Shown here in pieces: positions 54,408-62,922 of a DNA stretch of 64,000 bases. The stretch comes from JACPNO01 sp963825405. Its GTDB lineage: Bacteria > Acidobacteriota > Terriglobia > Bryobacterales > Bryobacteraceae. How positions within the stretch are numbered: position 1 is the stretch's first letter; every line of letters starts with the position of its first letter. Both the position numbers and the translations under genes were made by a program. The DNA is taken from positions 62,001 through 126,000 of the forward strand of contig CAWGTB010000013.1 of NCBI GenBank assembly GCA_963825405.1. Direction: 5' to 3'. The notes under the pieces are model-generated. The model searched no databases. It had not been told where the DNA came from and saw only the letters and a program-made list of their open reading frames with translations.

Positions 54408-54899
54408 ATGACCCCACCATCGATGAGCCAGCTTTGGGAAGAGCACACCTCCCACGAATTCTCTACCCGCGACACCGAGCAGACCCTGGCCACCATGGTG
54501 GAGGACGCCTATGTGAATCACGTGCCGGTGATGACCGGCGGGCGCGGAATCGCGGCCCTGCGCGAGTTCTATTCCAGGGACTTCATCCCCTGCATGCCGC
54601 CCGACACCACGCTCACTCCCATTTCCCGAACCGTGGGCGCCGATCAACTGGTCGACGAAATGATTTTCTCCTTCACCCATACGCAGGAAATGCCGTGGAT
54701 GCTGCCGGGTGTTGCGCCCACCAATAAACGCGTGGAGATTCCGCTGGTGGCCATCGTAGGCTTTCGCGACGGCAAGCTCGCTTACGAGCGCATTTACTGG
54801 GATCAGGCGTCGGTACTGAAGCAGATCGGCCTGCTGGCCGGCGATTCCCTGCCCGTCTACGGAGTCGAGACCGCGCGCAAAGTTGCCAGCCAGGCGTAA
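54408..54899 (+). CDS. SnoaL/NTF2-like protein
   Basis: 163 residues with the NTF2-like cone fold: N-terminal helices (QLWEEHTSHEFSTRDTEQTL), VEDAYVNHVPVMTGGRG, EFYSRDFIPCMPPD, and the closing strands VEIPLVAIVGFRDGKLAYER followed by IYWDQASVLKQIGLL. Similar proteins are polyketide-cyclase-like or carboxymethylenebutenolidase-associated; the substrate is unknown. ATG 54423 (MSQLW) is an alternative start. There is no signal peptide. Confidence 0.82.
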   Translation: MTPPSMSQLWEEHTSHEFSTRDTEQTLATMVEDAYVNHVPVMTGGRGIAALREFYSRDFIPCMPPDTTLTPISRTVGADQLVDEMIFSFTHTQEMPWMLPGVAPTNKRVEIPLVAIVGFRDGKLAYERIYWDQASVLKQIGLLAGDSLPVYGVETARKVASQA

Positions 54900-54964
54900 C
54901 GGTTTTTTAGCCGCTGGGATGTTATGCAAAGTTATTATTGAAATGCATCCCCGCCACTGTTACC

Positions 54965-56848
54965 ATGCAGCGAGTTATGTCCAGCGCGCCCCTGGAATTG
55001 CAACCCGGCATCCTGCATTCCCTCCTCGAAAGCTTGGACGATGCGGCTGTAGTGGTGGACGAAAACGGCCGTCTGGTTCTCAGCAACCAGGCCGGGGAAT
55101 TCATCGCGCGCATTCCTGAAGTCCAACTGCGTGTAGCTCGCGCCTTGCGAGGCGAGCGCGTTGAGGGCGAAGAGCTATTCCTTCGACCTCCTGAAACCGC
55201 CGAAGGCATCTGGTTCAGCGTAAGCGCACGGCCCCTCAGCGACACTGCAGGAGAGCATCGCGGCGCCATTCTGGTGCTGCGCGATGTGACGGCACACAAG
55301 AAATCAGTGGAGGCTCTGCAGCACAGCGAACAGCGATTCGCGACGTTCATGCGGCATCTGCCCGGCGTGGCCTTCATTAAGGATCGCGATCGCCGTTACA
55401 TTTTTTACAACGAGGCCGTCGAAGGAATCGCGCCGGAGCAGGTACATCAGTTTCTAGGTAAGACCGACGACGACATCTGGCCCCCGGAATATGCGGCCGC
55501 GTTCAAGAAGAACGATGAAGAAGTGTTTCGCACCGGCGCGCCGCTGCAGACGGTGGAATCGGCGCCGCACCCGGACGGCATGCACTCCTACGAAATTTAT
55601 AAATTTCCCCTGGCCGATGAAACCGGCGAGGTGGCTTACGTGGCCGGCGTGGGTATCGACATCACCGAGCGCCGCCAACTGGAAGATCAGCTTCGCCACT
55701 CGCAAAAACTCGAAGCCGTTGGCCGCCTGGCCGGCGGCGTTGCTCACGACTTCAACAATCTGCTCACCGTGATTTCCGGCTACGGGCACATGCTGCTGAA
55801 GGGCATCGCGGAGTCCGACCCGCTGCATAGCTGCGTCGAAGAGTTGCTGCGCGCCTCCAATCGCGCTGCCGGCCTCACCAACCAGTTGCTGGCTTTCAGC
55901 CGCCGGCAGATCATCAAGCCGCAAGTTCTCGACATCAACGCGCTCGTCGCCAATATGGACCGCATGCTGCGGCGCGTGATTGGCGAGCACATCCACCTGG
56001 AAACTTCCCTCAGCGCCGACGTGGGAACCGTGATGGCAGACGCCGGCCAGCTGGAACAAGTGCTGATGAACCTGACCGTAAACGCGCGCGACGCCATGCC
56101 GCAGGGCGGCACGCTGTCGATCCGGACAGCGAATGTTGACGTTTCTCCCGCCTCGCACCGCCGCTCGGAAGTGCGGCCCGGGTCGTACGTTGTCATCGAG
56201 GTCGCCGACACCGGCTCCGGCATCGATGCCGAGACCATGCTCCACCTTTTCGAGCCGTTTTATACCTCGAAGGAAGTCGGCAAAGGCACGGGGCTGGGCT
56301 TGTCGACCGTCTACGGAATCATCAAGCAGAGCGGCGGAGACGTAGCGGTCGAGAGTCATCCGGCCGCCGGGACGACATTTCGCATGTACCTGCCGCGGCG
56401 TCATGAAGCAGCCGTAATTTCCCGGCAAATTCCTAACCCCACTGAACTGGGCGGCACGGAGGTCATTCTGCTGGTGGAGGACGAAGCCGGCGTACGCCAA
56501 CTGGTTCGGGAAATGCTGCGGACACTGGGATACACCATTCTAGAGGCCGGCAGCGGCGAAGAAGCAATTCGTCTTTTCAACGAGAATATGGACCGCATCG
56601 ATTTGCTGCTGACCGACGTCATCATGCCGCGGATGAGCGGGCGCGAGCTCAGCCAGCGTCTGCGGAGCGCGCGGCCGCTGCAGAAAGTCCTCTACATGTC
56701 CGGTTATCCGGATGACGTTCTGGCGCAGCATCGCGCGCCGGGCGAGAGCGTTTTTCTGCTGCAAAAGCCATTCGAGCCGGACGCGCTGGCGCGCAAGGTG
56801 CGTGAAGTGCTGGACGCTCCGGCTGCATTTTCGGCGGCGAAAAGTTAA
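54965..56848 (+). CDS. Hybrid sensor histidine kinase (PAS-PAS-HisKA-HATPase-REC)
   Basis: About 627 residues. Two PAS domains (LDDAAVVVDENGRLVLSNQA; then FMRHLPGVAFIKDRDRRYIF with a PAC end GVGIDITERRQLEDQLR), a HisKA box with phospho-His in GGVAHDFNNLL, HATPase motifs (NLTVNARDAMP N-box, DTGSGID G1, GTGLGLSTVYG G2), and a C-terminal receiver with the phospho-Asp in LLLTDVIMPRMSG. No membrane helix, so it is a cytoplasmic sensor. The HDFNN-type kinase group often lacks a DNA-binding partner. ATG 54965 is a choice among several upstream Mets. Confidence 0.92.
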   Translation: MQRVMSSAPLELQPGILHSLLESLDDAAVVVDENGRLVLSNQAGEFIARIPEVQLRVARALRGERVEGEELFLRPPETAEGIWFSVSARPLSDTAGEHRGAILVLRDVTAHKKSVEALQHSEQRFATFMRHLPGVAFIKDRDRRYIFYNEAVEGIAPEQVHQFLGKTDDDIWPPEYAAAFKKNDEEVFRTGAPLQTVESAPHPDGMHSYEIYKFPLADETGEVAYVAGVGIDITERRQLEDQLRHSQKLEAVGRLAGGVAHDFNNLLTVISGYGHMLLKGIAESDPLHSCVEELLRASNRAAGLTNQLLAFSRRQIIKPQVLDINALVANMDRMLRRVIGEHIHLETSLSADVGTVMADAGQLEQVLMNLTVNARDAMPQGGTLSIRTANVDVSPASHRRSEVRPGSYVVIEVADTGSGIDAETMLHLFEPFYTSKEVGKGTGLGLSTVYGIIKQSGGDVAVESHPAAGTTFRMYLPRRHEAAVISRQIPNPTELGGTEVILLVEDEAGVRQLVREMLRTLGYTILEAGSGEEAIRLFNENMDRIDLLLTDVIMPRMSGRELSQRLRSARPLQKVLYMSGYPDDVLAQHRAPGESVFLLQKPFEPDALARKVREVLDAPAAFSAAKS

Positions 56849-56907
56849 AGCCGCCTATTTGTCTGGGGTGCACATTCTCCGAATCATGCTCTGGCTGCTG
56901 CTTCCCC

Positions 56908-57093
56908 ATGCCGGAGGTGACGCTAGATCTCGAAGGCTACCGTCAGGGATCGCTCGACGAAGTTCTGAAGCTGGAGTATGTGGGGCAGCAATTCAGCGGT
57001 CTTGCTGTGCGCAGCCCAAAGAAGGCCGCGCAGAACAAGAAAATTATGGACCGGGTCAGCCGGATTATCCCTGTCAAAGAAGTCCGCGCTTGA
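56908..57093 (+). CDS. Small protein of unknown function
   Basis: 61 residues, basic C-terminal half (SPKKAAQNKKIMDRVSRIIP). It reads LDLEGYRQGSLDEVLKLEYVGQQFSG without a family I recognise. It lies in a short gap between the kinase and the next membrane protein gene, has no obvious Shine-Dalgarno beyond GCCGGAGG inside the coding start region, and could be chance. Confidence 0.35.
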   Translation: MPEVTLDLEGYRQGSLDEVLKLEYVGQQFSGLAVRSPKKAAQNKKIMDRVSRIIPVKEVRA

Positions 57094-57117
57094 CTTTCGT
57101 ATCATAGAGTAGCTGCC

Positions 57118-57468
57118 TTGAATCACGCCCTAGCCCGCCTTCTTTACATCATCGAGTTTCTGCTGGCGCTGATGGCCGTATTCACGCTATGGAGCCAGGT
57201 CGGCGGGCAAACTCACCTGGATTTGATGCCGTGGCATCTCAAGCTTGCGCTCGGCGTGGCTGTGGCGGCGGCATCGGTCAAAGCAACGGTAGCGGCGGTG
57301 ACGGCGCATCGTGCCTGGAACCGTCTCGCCATCGCCTGGTTGGCCGTGGTGATCCTGCTGGGAGTGATCATGGGAATGATCACCTACTACTATCATGTGA
57401 CCGAACCGCGGGACGACGAAGAGACACCGCAGGTGGCGCTACTGGTGGGAAACTTCGTCCAGCCGTAG
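57118..57468 (+). CDS. Small integral membrane protein
   Basis: 116 residues with about three membrane helices (~8-28, 42-62, 72-93) and a short acidic tail (TEPRDDEETPQ). The YYYHVTEPRDDEE region after helix 3 is its only distinctive motif; no family is recognised. Start is TTG 57118. It overlaps the convergent AsmA-like gene by 30 bases. Confidence 0.6.
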   Translation: MNHALARLLYIIEFLLALMAVFTLWSQVGGQTHLDLMPWHLKLALGVAVAAASVKATVAAVTAHRAWNRLAIAWLAVVILLGVIMGMITYYYHVTEPRDDEETPQVALLVGNFVQP

Positions 57469-59781
57469 CTGCGCGAGCGAGCCGGAAACATTCAACTGGC
57501 GCGCCGGGCTGGAGAGCTGTACAAGCAAGCGCCCATCGTCCTGAGTCGCGCCCTGGCCGATAAACAGCTCTTTGCCGGCGGACAGGCGCAGGTCGGTCAG
57601 GCGCAGGCGGGGGGCACGCGCGATCACCGCGAACACATAGCAACCCTCGATCGACTGAAACTGATCCAGCGGCACGCTATCGAATCCCTGGCCGGAGAAA
57701 GATCCCTCCGAGCGCAGACTCGCCAGCAGTGCTTCCCCAGTTCCCGCGGCGTCGGCAGACAGTTCGGCATTGAGCTTGCCGCCGTTCCAGTCGACTGATT
57801 TCAGGCGCGCGATCAGATGGTAGACCGGCTCGGCGGCGCTCAAATCGATGGCGGCACGTCCCGAAAAAGCGCCGTCCGCAAAGCGGCCCGTCAGGTCGGA
57901 GAATTCCGCCTGAGCGCCGTCCCACACCACGCGGCCGCCCAGTTTCTCCCATCGATACTCCCCGGCATCGAGCGAGCCGATTTGCACCGTGCCTTCCACG
58001 CGGCGATTGTTCAGCCAGTCCGGCAGCGGGGCGCGGCCGAAATTCAGGGCGCGGGCGATCAGGCCTTGCGAGCGGCGCAGCGTAGGCAGGAACTCACGCT
58101 CCAATTCCATGATGCTGATTGCCGGAATATCCAGGCGGAAGCGATGCGGACGCGTGGCTTTGGGTTCATAGCGGTACTCGCCGCGCAAGGTCACCGCGCC
58201 CACAGCGGCCTGGATCTGGCTCACCAACAGACGCTGGCCATCCAGGCGGGCTTGCGCGGATGCCAGCATCAGCGGGTCCGTCACGCCCGGCAGGGCAACC
58301 TGAGAATCGCGCAGTTGGAACATACCGGACCAGGCACCCACGCCTTCGGCGTCGCGTTGATAGCGCAGACGCCCCTTCCAGACTCCCGATTCCAGTTGTT
58401 CGAGCAGGGGCACCGCTGCCAGCGCCACCTGCGAACGCAAATCGGCCACATGCATGGCTTCGGTTCCGATCGACAGATCGAGCGCCTGCGCGTTCCACTG
58501 ATAGTCCGCCTCGATGGTTGCCAATTCGTCGTTGGACGTCCGCACCACCGCCGGCAACAGGTGAACGCGATCGCCATCGATGAGCAACTGCGCCTGTTCA
58601 AAGCGCAGCGGTGGAGATTGCGGAATGGTAAGCGCGCCATTGCCAAATGACAATTGCCCTTGGAATCCGCGCGGAGTGGAGTAGCCAATGGCGCCGTCCA
58701 TCACGCCATCGACGCCCAATTCCGCAGGCACGGGCGCGCCCAGGTGCCTCGCAAGTTGGAGCAGCGGAGCCATGCGGAGGTGGTTCCAATAGAAAGCCGT
58801 TCCCCAACGAGGGTGCGCCAGATAATCCGCCGCGCGAAATCGCGCCAAAAATGTGGGCGTGTCTTTCTCCATGGAACGGGCCACCAGTTCCAGTTGCTGT
58901 CCCGGAAAATTGAGACGGCCTTCGAGCGTAAGGGGCCAGGTTTCGCCGCCCTGCGGGCCCAGGTCCCAGCGATGCACGTCTTCAATGCGAAGCTGTCCGG
59001 TAATCTTGAGATCGGTAGTCTCGCCTTGAATGCGGATCCGGGATGACACGGTTCCGTGCACGCCGAAATCGCGGCCATAAGCGAGCGATACAAAGTCATG
59101 GATGGCGCTCTTGTCGAGCTGCACTTCCATATCCAGCTTGCCCTTCGGGCTCCAGCGGCCGCGAGCGCGCAGGCTGCCAAACCCGCGCGCGGGTCGGTCG
59201 GTGCGCGCCGGCTCACCTTTGAAATCGATGCGCCAATCGCCGGCTGGCGTGGAGGGCGGGTCGATATCCAAATCTGCGTCGGTAATATACAGCGTGGATT
59301 TGGTATCGCCCGACTTGAAATTGATTCGTCCGAAGCGCACGTGCAGCGCGGGCAGCGCCGTGAAGACCGTTCGATCGAGCAGGGGCGCAGCGTTCCAAAC
59401 CGTCGCTCCCGCCGGTGTCTCCATCTTGGCCAGATTCACACTGGCGTCGTCGAGGCGCAGCGACGCGAATTCCAGCCGTCCTCGCAGCAGCGCCCAAAGC
59501 TTGGGGCGTGCTTCGAGCGAGCCGACGTACGCCAGTGGCTCCGCTCCGACTGCTGGGTCTTCGTAAATCCTGACTTTGGAAAGGGAAAAACCGGGGCCGG
59601 TGAACAGATTCAGATGCACGTCGTCGAACTCGACATTGCGGCCGAGGGCTTTCACCAGAACATGTCGAATCTCCGGAGCCAGGAAATTGACCGGCTGATA
59701 AGGCGCGCGCAATCCCGCTGCCGCGAACATCAGCACGACGACTCCTGCGCCCTTCCAAATTCTCTTCGCTCGCGCACTCAC
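57439..59781 (-). CDS. AsmA-family protein
   Basis: 780 residues. An N-terminal membrane anchor (GAGVVVLMFAAAGLRAP) is followed by the AsmA-type LVKALGRNVEFDDVHLNLFTGPG and repeated beta-strand segments running to an AsmA_2-like C-terminus (GRFADGAFSGRAAIDLS, FSGQGFDSVPLDQFQSIEGC). AsmA-like proteins are thought to bridge inner and outer membranes and move phospholipids. It is the last gene of the XdhC-MobA-like-AsmA operon; its ATG overlaps the upstream stop (59778-59781). Length is normal for the family. Confidence 0.85.
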   Translation of the reverse strand: MSARAKRIWKGAGVVVLMFAAAGLRAPYQPVNFLAPEIRHVLVKALGRNVEFDDVHLNLFTGPGFSLSKVRIYEDPAVGAEPLAYVGSLEARPKLWALLRGRLEFASLRLDDASVNLAKMETPAGATVWNAAPLLDRTVFTALPALHVRFGRINFKSGDTKSTLYITDADLDIDPPSTPAGDWRIDFKGEPARTDRPARGFGSLRARGRWSPKGKLDMEVQLDKSAIHDFVSLAYGRDFGVHGTVSSRIRIQGETTDLKITGQLRIEDVHRWDLGPQGGETWPLTLEGRLNFPGQQLELVARSMEKDTPTFLARFRAADYLAHPRWGTAFYWNHLRMAPLLQLARHLGAPVPAELGVDGVMDGAIGYSTPRGFQGQLSFGNGALTIPQSPPLRFEQAQLLIDGDRVHLLPAVVRTSNDELATIEADYQWNAQALDLSIGTEAMHVADLRSQVALAAVPLLEQLESGVWKGRLRYQRDAEGVGAWSGMFQLRDSQVALPGVTDPLMLASAQARLDGQRLLVSQIQAAVGAVTLRGEYRYEPKATRPHRFRLDIPAISIMELEREFLPTLRRSQGLIARALNFGRAPLPDWLNNRRVEGTVQIGSLDAGEYRWEKLGGRVVWDGAQAEFSDLTGRFADGAFSGRAAIDLSAAEPVYHLIARLKSVDWNGGKLNAELSADAAGTGEALLASLRSEGSFSGQGFDSVPLDQFQSIEGCYVFAVIARAPRLRLTDLRLSAGKELFIGQGATQDDGRLLVQLSSPARQLNVSGSLAQLRLDEVSHQ

Positions 59782-60351
59782 AAGCTGCTCACCAGGCGGC
59801 GATAGGCTTCCGGATCGTCGATGTCCTGCAAGATTCCGGGATCGCCAACATCCACGTAATCGATTTCCGCCGCGTGCTTTTCCACGACCATGCGAGCGTT
59901 GACCTCAGGCGGCAAGGCCAGAAATTCGGCGACGAGTGCCCGAGAGAAAAATACCGGGTGTCCGCGCCGCCCATTCATTCGGGGGATGGCCAGCGGCGCT
60001 TTCGACAATGCCAGACGGGTTAGCGTGGAGGGCTGCACGGCGGGATGGTCGACCAGGCTGAAAATTACGCCGCGCGCTTCCGAAGGCACGGCGTGCAAGC
60101 CGCACTGCATCGATGAGAACTGCCCCAGGCGATAATCCTTGTTCACCACAAAAACCGCTCGATCGGCGGCGAGCAGGCCGGATCGAATCTCATCCGCATC
60201 ATGGCCCAGCACCACGATCACGGGCGCGCAAACTTCGGAAAAGCTGGCCACCAAATGATCCAGAAAAGTCTCTCCGGCGAAATCCAAAAGCGCTTTCGGA
60301 CGAGCCCATGCGGCGCGATTCACCCGCCGCTAAAATCAGCCCGGCAATCAC
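59778..60351 (-). CDS. MobA/MocA-like nucleotidyltransferase (frameshifted)
   Basis: About 190 residues. The GTG start (60349-60351) overlaps the XdhC stop (GTGA) and reads VIAGLILAAGESRRMGS, the nucleotide-binding motif of molybdopterin nucleotidyltransferases. One extra base near 60303-60312 shifts the frame, after which PKALLDFAGETFLDHLV continues. VVLGHDADEIRSGLL and SLVDHPAVQPSTL (metal-binding Asp) follow, with RRGHPVFFSRAL near the end, as in MocA/MobA-type cytidylyl/guanylyl transferases that finish the molybdenum cofactor. Context with XdhC supports a role in cofactor insertion for a xanthine-dehydrogenase-type enzyme. Confidence 0.85.
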
Positions 60352-61184
60352 TTCGGCAGCGACCGCTGCAGTTCCTCGGCAAAGATGGATTTCGAAACCG
60401 ACTGCCAGTTGGACCCTGCGTTGCGCCGCACGGCGACCATCTCCGCGGCCACCGAAATAGCAATCTCTTCCGGGGAAACGGCGCCGATTTCCAGACCCAT
60501 GGGCGCGTGAATCCGCTCCAGCGCTTCCCGCGAAATGCCGTCCTTCTCCAGTTCCTTGACGACGTTGAGCACTTTGCGCTTGCTGCCGATCATAGCGACA
60601 TAGCGCGCCGGCGTGGTAGCCGCCCATTTCAGGACGCGCATATCGTCGCGATGGCCGCGAGTCACGATGATGATGTAACTGGTTTCGTTGATCTCGAGCT
60701 TGGCGAACACGTCTTCGTATTCTTCGGCGAAGATCGCGTCGGCCTCGGGAAAGCGCTCTGGGTTGGCGAAGGTGGCGCGATTGTCGATGATGGTCGTCGA
60801 AAATCCGGCAAGGTTGGCGACTTTCGACAGGCTCTTGGAAATATGCCCCGCGCCGAAAATAAATGCGTAAGGTGAGGGAATCACGGCCTCCACGAATACG
60901 TCGAGCTGGCCGCCGCAGATGAGACCGTTATCGTAAGCCGCATCCTGTCCCAGGTTAAAGGTCAGGTGCTTGGGCTTCTCGGTCTCGATCACTTCGCGGG
61001 CGGCATTCCAGACTTCAGCTTCGACGCATCCGCCGCCGATGGTTCCGATCATGGAGCCATCTTCGCGCACCAGCAGCTTGGCGCTCTCGTAGCTCGGAAT
61101 CGAGCCGCGCACCTGCACGATAGTAGCGATAGCGGCCTTCTGGCCGAGACGCCGCAGGCGGACGATCTCCTCGTATATGTCCAT
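60348..61184 (-). CDS. XdhC/CoxI-family molybdenum enzyme maturation factor
   Basis: 278 residues. The N-terminal XdhC_CoxI part has SIPSYESAKLLVREDGSMIG and GTIGGGCVEAEVWNAA; the C-terminal Rossmann part has FIFGAGHISKSLSKVANLAG, IIIVTRGHRDDMRVLKWA and YVAMIGSKRKVLNVVKEL. XdhC binds the sulfurated molybdenum cofactor and inserts it into xanthine-dehydrogenase-type enzymes. No molybdoenzyme gene is in the window. A TATAAT box (61193-61198, minus) lies 8 bases before the ATG. Confidence 0.92.
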   Translation of the reverse strand: MDIYEEIVRLRRLGQKAAIATIVQVRGSIPSYESAKLLVREDGSMIGTIGGGCVEAEVWNAAREVIETEKPKHLTFNLGQDAAYDNGLICGGQLDVFVEAVIPSPYAFIFGAGHISKSLSKVANLAGFSTTIIDNRATFANPERFPEADAIFAEEYEDVFAKLEINETSYIIIVTRGHRDDMRVLKWAATTPARYVAMIGSKRKVLNVVKELEKDGISREALERIHAPMGLEIGAVSPEEIAISVAAEMVAVRRNAGSNWQSVSKSIFAEELQRSLPK

Positions 61185-61192
61185 CCGATTGA

Positions 61193-61198
61193 ATTATA
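61193..61198 (-). promoter_or_regulatory. Candidate -10 box of the XdhC operon
   Basis: TATAAT on the minus strand, 8 bases before the xdhC-type ATG at 61184. On the other strand TATACT (61234-61239) lies 4 bases before ATG 61244 of the divergent gene. Both would produce nearly leaderless mRNAs. Confidence 0.4.
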
Positions 61199-61243
61199 TC
61201 AGGGGGGTGAGAAGGTGCGTACGCGAGGAGCAGTATACTTGCG

Positions 61244-62844
61244 ATGGTGCGCGGTTTCTCCATCATCCTGCTTTTCAGCGCTTATAGCATTGTCCTAGGG
61301 CAAACGCCTCTTGCGGATTGCACCGCCGATGGCAGTGTGGTGAATGCCGTGACGGGTCAACCCCTTCCGGGTGCACGGGTCTATTTGGAGCGTCCTACAA
61401 TGGTGGGCGCGATCGCCGGAGCAGACGGTAAGTGGGCTTTAAATGGGCTCGCATGCAGAGCGGTGCAGTTTAAGGCCTATCGCGCAGGATTTATTACGGG
61501 GCCTTACGGGGCGCACGGGCCGGTTCTTGACCCCGCGAGCCTTGAAGGTGTTCTGCTCACTTCCGGAGCGCCTACCCATGACTTGAAGATCCAATTGCTC
61601 CCGGAGGCAGTAATTACAGGAAAGGTACTGGACGAAGCAGGGCTCGCGTTGACCGGCACCTCGGTCATGGTGCTCCAGACTGTAGTAAGCGAGGGGCGTC
61701 GGGAACTGCAGAGCCTCACGGGCGGGACCGCCGACTCTCTCGGACAGTATCGAATCTGGGGTCTGCGTTCGGGAAATTACGTTGTGTGCGCCAGGACCGA
61801 ACAGCAAACATACCCCCGCGCCGGCGGCAAACCGATGCCTTACGGAGCGCGTTGCTACCCGGAGACGCCCGCTTCGGCCACGCCAAGCACTATCCCGCTG
61901 GAGGCAGGCCGCGAACTTCAGGTTGACTTCAATTTCGCTCCGCTGCCTGCCTTCACCATCCGCGGTTTTGTCGGGGGCCTGCCGCAAAGCGTCTGGCATC
62001 CTAGTCCGAACAGCATCGGCGTGCCCTCAATTTGGCTGCGGAAGGACGGCCATGGAGAGTCTAGCTGGGCCCCGGTTGTCCCGAACATAAGCGAAGGGAA
62101 ATTTGAATTCGTCGGCGTTGCTCAGGTGCTTACCGGCTGGACGGCGCGATCAGGACAAATGGTCAGACGTTCTATGCTTCGGCGGCGATCAATGTGAGCA
62201 ATTCAAATCTGGATGGTGTAATGTTTCAGTTCGAACCAGGAGTGTCAGTAAAAGGTACGGTTCGGGTAGAAACCCTTGATTCGCGTGCCCGCCCTCCAGG
62301 CGAAGTCGACATCGCACTTGTCCCCCGGCAAAAAATAGTCTTAAGCGAAACACGTTTGGCGTGGAACGCGGATCACCGATCTTTTGTGTTTACCAATGTG
62401 AGGCGCGGGCCATACACCTTGAGTGTTACCTCGCCTGCACCGTACTATGTGAAATCGGTTCGGCTGGACAACGAGGAAGTAGGCGGAAATGAGTTTAACG
62501 TTACCGGAGCGATGGGTTCAATTGAAATCGTACTTAGCGATAACGGCGGCAGCCTCGAAGCCACTGTCGCCGGCAGTGACGGCAGTTCACTGAGCAGCAT
62601 GGTGCTTCTGGTAAGTCCCGGCAGACCACCCATCTATGGCGATAGCACTAATGAAGGAAAGCTCACGATCCGCAATCTTCCACCAGGAGATTACCGTGTA
62701 TATGCTTTCGACGACGGCCGCAACGTCGAGTACGCGGATCCGGAATGGATGCAGCGAAATGGTGGAAGCGGCGCGCCTCTCACCATTGCACCGGGACAGA
62801 TGGCGCACCTTTCACTTACAAGCAGGACCACTCCTCAACCGTAG
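61244..62844 (+). CDS. Exported protein with carboxypeptidase-regulatory/Ig-like repeats (frameshifted)
   Basis: About 534 residues. Signal peptide (MVRGFSIILLFSAYSIVLG), then repeated Ig-like/CarboxypepD_reg modules (DGSVVNAVTGQPLPGARVYL, ITGKVLDEAGLALTGTSVMV, GQYRIWGLRSGNYVVCART, FVFTNVRRGPYTLSV, RNLPPGDYRVYAFD). One base is missing near 62127-62131 (GCTCAGG for GCTCCAGG), one of only two deletions seen; the correct frame continues to TTPQP. It probably sits in the periplasm or on the surface; no catalytic part is visible. Confidence 0.78.
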
Positions 62845-62922
62845 CGAACCTTGCCATAGCGTTAGAACCCGCCCTAAGCTATCATCTCCCCTTATGACTA
62901 CCGAACACATCAGTGGCCGACA

